From positions 1,798,001-1,862,000 of the forward strand of contig WJXW01000011.1 in the NCBI GenBank assembly GCA_015832175.1: a stretch of DNA of 64,000 bases, written 5' to 3'. Below, piece after piece: positions 57,300 to 64,000 of this stretch. The first letter of the stretch is position 1. The number at the start of each line of letters is the position of its first letter. The DNA comes from Paraphaeosphaeria minitans (Eukaryota > Ascomycota > Dothideomycetes > Pleosporales > Didymosphaeriaceae). The position numbers were made by a program, and so were the translations under genes. Under the pieces are notes generated by a model. The model saw only the letters and a program-made list of their open reading frames with translations. It was not told the origin of the DNA and did no database searches.

Positions 57300-59250
57300 T
57301 TTATATAGGTAGTATAATAGCCTATTAGAGTTCTTTCTTCCGCTCTGCCCCTCTAGTTCTTATAAGGCTATCCTTAACTTCTAAGCTAGAATTACTATAC
57401 TCCTCCCTCTCTTTAACCTCTTAATACTATAGTGGCTTTAGCAGCTTTAGTATAGAGGTCTAAGAGTTAATTAGAAAGTACTTAAGTATAATTTTTATCC
57501 TTCTTTTTAGTAGCTCTCTAATAGTATATTAGGTACTCTATATAGCGTTTCCTTATATAATCTAGTGTAGGCTAGGGCGTAACTTTTCTATTATTACTTT
57601 TAATAGGATAGTAGGTTCTTAAGGGTAGTCCTAACTCTATTTTTTTATTAAAATCTATCTTTACTATGTCTCTATAAAGACATTTCCTAATTTAGTCTTA
57701 TCTAATTAGTTATTAGGCTCTTTTTCCTTTTTAGAGATTAGTTACTAGGCCTTTAAATATAGTTTATTCTAAGAAAATATTAACCTAACTGTAATGCCTT
57801 TTACCTCTTAGGTTAGTGCTACTATTAGGATAGAATTAGTATTTAGAGTGTTAATAAGTGCAACTAGTTCTTTATCTAATAGAGGAGTAGAGGCTATTTA
57901 AGCACTTTTCTTTCTACTTATAGCTTTAGCTTCTAGCACAGCTTAGATAATACTCTCCTCTATTATTTTAGTAGGTTTAGAAGCCCTTTAGTTTACTTCT
58001 ATAATTACTACCTATAGTACTAATTTATTATTATTAATTACTAGTAGAGGAGATTCTAGGTAGAATTCTCTAATTCTAGCCCCTACAACCCTTTTAATAC
58101 CTAGTTAGTTCTGTTGTTCCTAAGAGCTCTTTTCTACTACCCTATCTCTAGTAGTATTTACTTTCTTAGTTATGCTAACTTCTTTAGATAGGTAGGAAAC
58201 CTCTAATAGGGTAGCGTAGTAGGCTTTAACCCTTTTTATTACCTTAATCTCTAGCTCCTAGTCTCTCTACTTACTACTTATTAACCTAAAATATAATTAG
58301 CCTCTTTTAATTAGGTTATAAGAGCTCCTAAATAACTTATTATTATATTTTATATAAAAGGTTAGCCCTATAAGCTTATTAAAAGCGTATTAGCTGTTAA
58401 CTAGCTTGTTTAGAATAAGACTAGTAGTAGTAGGCATAGAAGCCTTCTATTACTTATATTCTTTTATAGTAAGGGTAAGTCCTCTTATTTTTATAATAAC
58501 CTCTTAAACTTACGTATCTACTTTTTTCTTATAATCTTTATTTCCTCCTATTCTTGTTTCTTCCTGTACCTTAAAGAACTTCCTAAGTAGTAGAATAAGT
58601 AGAATTACTAACAAAGTAGCTTTAGAATAAGCTAGATTTATAGTAACCTATCTCTCCTCCTACTATATAGCCCTAATTACCTTATTTTAGTCTCTGCACT
58701 AGTAAAGGAAATCGTATATTTTTTACACCTAAAAGGTGTTTATATTACCTCCTTTTAGGCGACTCTCTATTAGCATTCTATGTATAACTATAGTCTTATT
58801 GTCTTAGCTAAGACCTCTAAAGAAAAGAGTCCCTACTTCTATTTATATTATTTGTAATTAGGTAAGAGTAGCTTAAGTATAACTATTAAACTTATAGAAG
58901 TAGTTATTTAGTGCAATAGGCTGTAAGCTTACTTTATTAAGCTAGCGCTTAAGGTAGACTCTACTTAATTTTTAGTACTCTAAGTCTATTAATAAGTACA
59001 TAGAGTAAAGTATCTTCTAGAAGTTTTTCTAGTTAACTAAAGCGCTTTTATAGGCTAGTAGCTTTATAATATCCTTTTAGTAGGTACCTAAGTAGAAGTA
59101 AGGCAGCTTTTATTTCTTAAGCTTCTTACTCTACCTTACTCTTTCTACTTAAAAGTTATAGTCTTCTAAGAAAGTAGTAATATTAATACTACTAAAGTTT
59201 AGTGCGTTGCTATTATTTAGGCTTAGAGTAAACTAAGCTACGTTTCTCTT
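57300..59250 (-). pseudogene. Gag-like gene of element T, RIP-inactivated
   Basis: Reading leftwards with TAA/TAG taken as former Gln or Trp, one frame stays protein-like for well over 500 codons. It starts with a segment resembling the gag N-terminus of fungal LTR elements (LNF-x3-NITTFLEDYNF, KLPYFYLGTY). A Lys/Glu-rich middle and a possible degraded zinc finger near 58370-58290 follow, then a sequence that may be the start of a protease (HLLKVVILKRVEV). The resemblance is from memory and weak beyond the first 100 residues. Confidence 0.5.
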
Positions 59251-59333
59251 TTAGGGGAAGCTTTCTATTCCTAGTCCTCTATTTTTAAACTATTTTTTTT
59301 TATTTATATCTTCTACAAAGTAATTAGTAATAC

Positions 59334-59645
59334 TGTCTGTACAGTTTATTATATAAATAACACTAAGTGAAATAGGGACCTGCCTACCTATAGGGACCCG
59401 TACAAGGACCCACTACTTAGGTCAGCGCTAAGAGGCAGAGACTTTATAAGGCCCTGCCTACCTATAAGGACCTGTATAAGGATCCCCTGCTTAGGTTAGC
59501 GCTAAGAGGCAGAGACTTTATAAGGTCCTTAGTGCCCCTTTATACGATAGACTAGACATAATTAATTAAACCTACTTCTTACCCTTTGCACAATAGTATA
59601 CTATTAACCCTTAAATACTTAATTACAGATTAAGCTAAACCTATA
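59334..59645 (+). repeat. 5' LTR of family A element
   Basis: 312 bp, tgtctgtacag to aacctata; CA end decayed to TA. Confidence 0.9.
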
Positions 59646-60599
59646 CTAATTAGTAGTTAATTCTAATTAACTGTAAACTAGTAAGGTCTAAAGACGGAGC
59701 GCCCTATAAGCTAGATACGTAGGCTCTATATTATTACCTTTACTAGAGATTGAATTTTAGATTATATAATAAGCAGAAATAAAGCGCACACATTTATAAA
59801 GAGTTGTATAATCTAGTCTAAGCTATTCTATAGAAAAGAAAGGAGATAGTGAGTATATTCACAACCCTAAAAAACACGTTGCACGATTAAACTAGTAATA
59901 ACTAAACGTAAACATATCGCACAATTAAACCAGTAATAACTAAACGCAGTTACGTCGCACAACTAAGAAAGATAATAATAATGTAGCCTTAAGACTAGGA
60001 GACTTCCTAGAGGAATTTATACAAGAAGGAATCGCACAATAAGCTACCTAAGAAGATAACTTAGAATAGCTTTAATAAGTAGAGGAAGTAATAAACATTA
60101 AGACTATTACCTTAAAAGAAGAGATTACACAAAAGTACTAAGTAGATAGAGTAGATCTACACAGCCACTTATCCCTTTCTCTAAAACAGCTAAACACTTA
60201 TATAGTATACATAATCGCGCAATATCGCGTAAGCAGCGTTAAAGGTAAAGAGGTAATCTCTTCTTTTACTAAAGATTTTAATAACTAAAAGGAGAAAACC
60301 TTTAATAAAATTAGTTATATAGTAAGAAGAGAGCTTATTACTTTTCTTATAAAGGAAGGCTTTATTACTACTAATATTATAATAAAGGACACTTATATAA
60401 AGAAACTCTTTAGACTATTATAGCTTAACTATAAGCTATAGACCTTTTATATAATAACGCTGTAACCGCAACCTAAACTACTTTGTATAATCCTAATAAT
60501 ATAACCTACACTATCTATAGGTAATATATATACACATAGAGCACAGCTAGGGCCTATCCCTATACATATAAGGACAGAGACACTATATATAGAGCCACA

Positions 60600-61990
60600 C
60601 TAATAGTAGTAGCCTAAAACCTAGACTACTTTTACTTAATAAACTACATCGTACAAAGAGGCTAGACACTCCTAGTCTCCTTAATAACTCGGAGATTATA
60701 CTTCTATTTAGCTAGATAAGATTATCCTCTTTTAGAAGGCTTAGAGTAAAGAGAATAACTATACTAGTAGGCTGTATAATATTCTAGTAGATAAGGCAAA
60801 AGTCTTTAGAGAACTATACTATAGGCTAGGTATACTATAGGACTAGTATACAAACATCTTCTTAGGAATCCTTTCTAATTGTATAAGTACTTACTACCTA
60901 CATAACATTAAACTAGGACTTTTATAGGATAAATTGTATAACAGACTAAACAGGCACTTTAACACTAGTCTTAATTATAATTAGTACTAGATAGACTAGA
61001 CTACTCTTACTTTTAAATGCTATAAAAGGGATACTCTAGCTACTATATTGTATAAAGCTTTAGAAGTAATAATTAATAAGCTTACTTTAGCCTAAAGGGC
61101 TCTTAGATAAGGCTTTAGTAATAAACTATAACTACACACTACTATTATATAAGTATACTGCGGCTATTTTAACTTTAAATAAGCTATATTTAACCCTAAA
61201 AACATAGTAGAAGGCTTACTTAGTGACCTTTATATGTTACTCTAAGTTACTAAAGATAGGAAGAAGTTATAGTTTCTCTAAGATAGTAAAAAGGTATACT
61301 ACACTAATTAATAATATAATAATCCTAATTATATAAGAGGATCTAGCCCCTCTAAAGGCAGATTAACCTTTAGACTAAAAAGAAAGGGTAACTTTAGAAG
61401 TTTAAGCTCTTATATAAAGTAGAAATGCTTTATATACTATAAAGAAAGATACTAGTCTACTAACTATTTACTAAGGAATACCTAGCGAGCTAGAAGGTAA
61501 TATATATTATTATACGCTAACTTCTATAAATATAAACCCTCTACTATAGATATATAAGTATATATCTTTAACTTTAAAGAAGAGCTAGAGGATAAAGACT
61601 ATTACACAAAAAAGGAGGAAGATAAATAAGACTAATAGAGTAATAAAGAAGAAGTATAGAAGGCTACCTTATACCTTACTTCTACTATATACCTTTATCG
61701 CACAACTAGGAGCGATCCTTTTATACCTATTTACTAAGACCTAGTGCTAAGTATTGTATTACTTAATACTCTACTTTCTATTTATATATAGGATATATGC
61801 CTAGAAAGAGCTTTATTATGCGATGCGACTCTACTACTATATAAAGGGGTAGGGTAAGAACTAAGTAGGTTAGCTGTTACTACCTATTTACACAAGAGTA
61901 GGTATAAACAGAACTTCTATTATATAGTAATACTGCACCTACCTTATAACCTATTCTAATAGGGGAAGGCTAACTGTATAGATAGAAAAG
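60600..61990 (+). pseudogene. Gag-like gene of the family A element, RIP-inactivated
   Basis: With stops read as Gln, one frame runs LLGILSNCTSTYYLHNIKL, NKLTLAQRALRQGFSNKLQ, the zinc-knuckle-like KCFIYYKERYQSTNY (about 61420-61465) and an acidic segment (EEELEDKDYYTKKEED-like) to the 3' region. Order and spacing resemble gag proteins of fungal Copia-type elements. The same gene is present, split, on the minus strand at 40058-41292, 54608-54861 and 63313-64000. Confidence 0.55.
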
Positions 61991-62049
61991 GATAGGAAAG
62001 GGAAAGCGTATAATAGATATAAGCTATTGTATAAAAGAAAAGTTACTAG

Positions 62050-62361
62050 TGTCTATATAGTTTATTGTATAAATAGCACTAAGTAAAATAAGGGCCTGCC
62101 TACTTATAGGGACCCGCACAAGGACCTACTACTTAGGTTAGCGCTAAGAGGTAGAGACTTTATAAGGCCCTACCTACTTATAAGGACCTACACAAGAACC
62201 CCCTACTTAGGTTAGCGCCAAGAGGCAGAGACTTTATAAAGTCCTTAGTGCCCCTTTATACGATAGACTAGACATAGTTAATTAAACCTACTTCTCACCC
62301 TTTACACAATAGTATACTATTAACCCTTAAATGCTTAATTGCAGATTAAGCCAAACCTATA
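62050..62361 (+). repeat. 3' LTR of family A element
   Basis: A 312-bp partner of 59334-59645 with the same internal duplication. Confidence 0.9.
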
Positions 62362-62689
62362 AATACCCTAGCTTATCTAACTAGTGCTGCTCTTAGCAGG
62401 GGTAGTTAGATAAATAGGGTTATTATAAAACCTATATAAATCTATTTTATCTTTTTTTTATTTTTCTTTTGTTATCTGCTTATTTTTATGTTAGCTTTGT
62501 GTTAGCGATTTGGCTTTAGGTATGCGGATAATAATCTTACTTAATAGAATCTTACTACTAATACCTTACTTCCCTTTTTATCCCTAACTTAATTATTGCT
62601 TAGACTAGAATTATTTAGGGTCTATTATATTTACTCTTTCTAGGAGTCTAGTAGCTACTTAAAGGTCCTCTAGTTTATTATTCTTTCTA

Positions 62690-63010
62690 CCTAATAGCTG
62701 CTTGAAAGTCTATTAGTCTGTTATTATTTTATTCCTAGGTAACTAATAACTACTTAAAAGTCTATACAGTCTGTACTAGCACTAGATAGCTACTTAAAAG
62801 TCTATTAGTGTGTTATTTTATTTCTAGGTGATTAGTGACTACTTAAAAGTCTATTAATCTGTCTATTTAGGCAACTAATAACTACTTAAAAGTCTATATA
62901 GTCTATCTGTCTATGTACCTAATAGCTACTTAAAAGTCTATTAGTCTTATCGCTCTGTTTCTAGCTATTTAGCAGCTACTTAAAAGTCTACTAAATAGCT
63001 TCTATTAGTT
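62690..63010 (-). repeat. Minisatellite in the element T leader, inverted copy
   Basis: Repeated agctacttaaaagtctatta-type cores at roughly 40-60-base spacing. Inverted relative to the array at 29720-30315. Confidence 0.75.
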
Positions 63011-63077
63011 TTCTAAATACTTATTACTATACTTCTTTATATTCTTTTAAAAGCTGCCCTATGTCCCTTACTAAAAA

Positions 63078-63312
63078 TATAGTGTTATAGGTGCGTTTAC
63101 CTTAAGTAAGGAATATAAAAGAATAAGTTAAGTTATTCTATCTAAAATCTATTATATAAATCTAACTACTCTAATTCTCTATTAGGTCTCTTTGTGTCTT
63201 ATCTAGTTAGTGCTCTTTTTCTTTAACTGTTCCCTAATTAGCTATCACAAACGACAGCTAATTGGCCCTATGTTTCTCTAATTCTCTATCGTAGGCTAAC
63301 CTTTACACTATA
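63078..63312 (-). repeat. 5' LTR of element T
   Basis: The right copy of the 233-235-bp direct repeat, tatagtgttatagg to acactata. Confidence 0.78.
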
Positions 63313-64000
63313 GTATAGGGATAGGCCCTAGCTGTGCTCTATATGTATATACATTACCTATAGATAGTGTAGGTTATATTATTAGGATCGTGTAAAGTAG
63401 TTTAAGTTATAGTTATAGCATTATTATGTAAAGGGTCTATAGCTTATAGTTAAGCTATAACAGTTTAAAAGAGGTTCTTTACATAGGTGTCCTTTATTAT
63501 AATATTAGTAGTAATAAAGCCTTTTTTTATAAGAAAAGCGATAAGCTCTTTTTTTTCTGCATAACTAATTTTATTAAAGGTTCTTTCCTTCTAGTTATTA
63601 AAATCTTTAGTAAAAAAAGAGATTACCTCTTTACCTTTAAGGCTATTTACGCAATATTACGCAATTATATACATTATATAAGTGTTTAGCTGTTTTAGAG
63701 AACGGGGTAGGTAGCTATATAGATCTACTCTATCTATCTAGTACTTTTATACAATCTCTCTTCTTAAGGTAATAGCCTTAATATCTATTACTTCTTTTAT
63801 TTATTAAAGCTATATTGCTTTATCTTCTTACTAAAGAGGCAGTATTAATTATTACGCGACGTCCTTAGGTTATAGTTCCTCTAGGAAGTCTCCTAGTCTT
63901 AAGGCTATATTATTATTATTGTTTTTCTTAGTCGTGCAACGTATCTATATTTAGTTGTTCCTAGTTTAATTGTGCAACGTGTTTATGTTTAGTTATTACT
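63313..64000 (-). mobile_element. Family A inverted copy, part 3, running off the window
   Basis: The complement of about 59880-60565 of the plus copy: gag N-terminal region and leader repeats (gtgcaacgtgtttatg). By comparison about 235 more internal bases plus a 312-bp LTR should follow beyond position 64000. Confidence 0.85.

Larger units (their letters stand above)
59334..62361 (+). mobile_element. Family A LTR element, full-length plus copy, gag only
   Basis: A 3,028-bp element with two 312-bp LTRs (59334-59645 and 62050-62361) and the perfect target duplication aatac at 59329-59333 and 62362-62366. The LTRs carry a roughly 70-bp internal duplication (ctgcctacct...gcagagactttataagg). The 2.4-kb interior has a leader with several cgcacaattaaac-type repeats and a plus-strand gag-like frame at about 60600-61990. 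That frame includes a zinc-knuckle-like KCFIYYKERYQSTNY where the family probably had CxxC...C. No pol is present. It is probably Copia-like, but this rests only on gag resemblance. Nested in element T. Confidence 0.85.
54862..63312 (-). mobile_element. Family T LTR element with nested family A copy
   Basis: Direct repeats of 233-235 bp at about 54862-55094 and 63078-63312 act as LTRs (tggtgttatagg to acactaca). A purine tract on the minus strand adjoins the left LTR (complement of 55095-55116), so the element reads right to left. The inferred target duplication is gtata, with one extra base on the left. Own sequence without the nested element is about 5.4 kb. From the right it has a minisatellite leader and then, at about 59250-57300, a minus-strand gag-like frame (ALNF, ITTFLED, KLPYF, stops at Gln codons). 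No reverse transcriptase could be recognised. A plus-strand protein-like frame lies near its 3' LTR. Confidence 0.72.
28980..64000. other. AT-rich, RIP-mutated nest of LTR retrotransposons
   Basis: From here every frame is closed by many TAA and TAG codons, and the sequence is dominated by ta-containing words while ca and tg words are scarce. Repeated families differ from each other by C/T and G/A. Gln and Trp codons of retroelement proteins are consistently replaced by stops. This is the footprint of RIP acting mainly on CpA. No host gene was seen in these 35 kb. Confidence 0.93.

Noticed and set aside
54862..63312. 235-bp repeat T first taken for an independent MITE with TATAGTGT inverted ends
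   Set aside because: The two copies are direct repeats of equal length flanking one interior, with a polypurine tract inside and older element A restored on both outer sides. An LTR pair explains this better.

Overview
The window looks like part of a filamentous ascomycete (Pezizomycotina) chromosome. The indications are short GT-AG introns of 46-84 bases, a fungal Atg37-type acyl-CoA-binding protein, fungal secreted proteins, and repeat DNA carrying the mark of RIP (repeat-induced point mutation: C-to-T on either strand, mainly turning CpA into TpA). A dothideomycete is plausible but is an inference.

There are two halves. Positions 1 to about 28,980 are of ordinary base composition and gene-poor. 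Seven gene models look intact: a 249-aa protein of unknown function (3980-4729), a probable DUF6914-like protein (5919-6458), a long coiled-coil protein (6952-9387, two in-frame introns), a secreted CAP/PR-1-like protein (13947-14648), an ACBP/Atg37-like protein on the minus strand (21729-23043, four exons), a secreted protein with two cysteine-rich repeats (26492-26979, two exons) and a Gly/His-rich protein (27355-27867, minus). Between them lie decayed genes: a GH3 beta-glucosidase (1764-3460, minus), a Baeyer-Villiger-type flavin monooxygenase (15569-16374), a MYND-finger protein (23633-24838), an unrecognised protein (25241-26040, minus) and a short-chain dehydrogenase scrap (28616-28770). 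That many relics suggests a dispensable or repeat-flanked compartment.

From about 28,980 to the end the DNA is AT-rich, full of stops and consists of nested LTR retrotransposons. LTR boundaries and 5-bp target duplications can be read directly, so the nest can be unpacked. Three chromodomain Ty3/gypsy elements share nearly the same pol: Gypsy-B 32117-38777 (TSD tatac), Gypsy-C 41293-54602 (TSD tatag) and Gypsy-D 46731-53439 (TSD ctacc), the last sitting inside Gypsy-C. A gag-bearing family with 312-bp LTRs (family A) has a 3,028-bp copy at 59334-62361 (TSD aatac) and an inverted copy that starts at 39746, is split twice by younger insertions and runs off the right edge. A family with 233-235-bp LTRs (family T) has a copy at 54862-63312 and a truncated inverted copy at 29417-30948. 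Solo LTRs of families A and B lie near the left end. All coding capacity is destroyed; the reverse transcriptase YxDD and protease DSG motifs are themselves mutated in the expected direction.

The most interesting points are the shared half-LTR in three gypsy families with different U3 modules, the pol-less A and T elements (T has a possible antisense frame), and two small secreted-protein genes near the repeat compartment.
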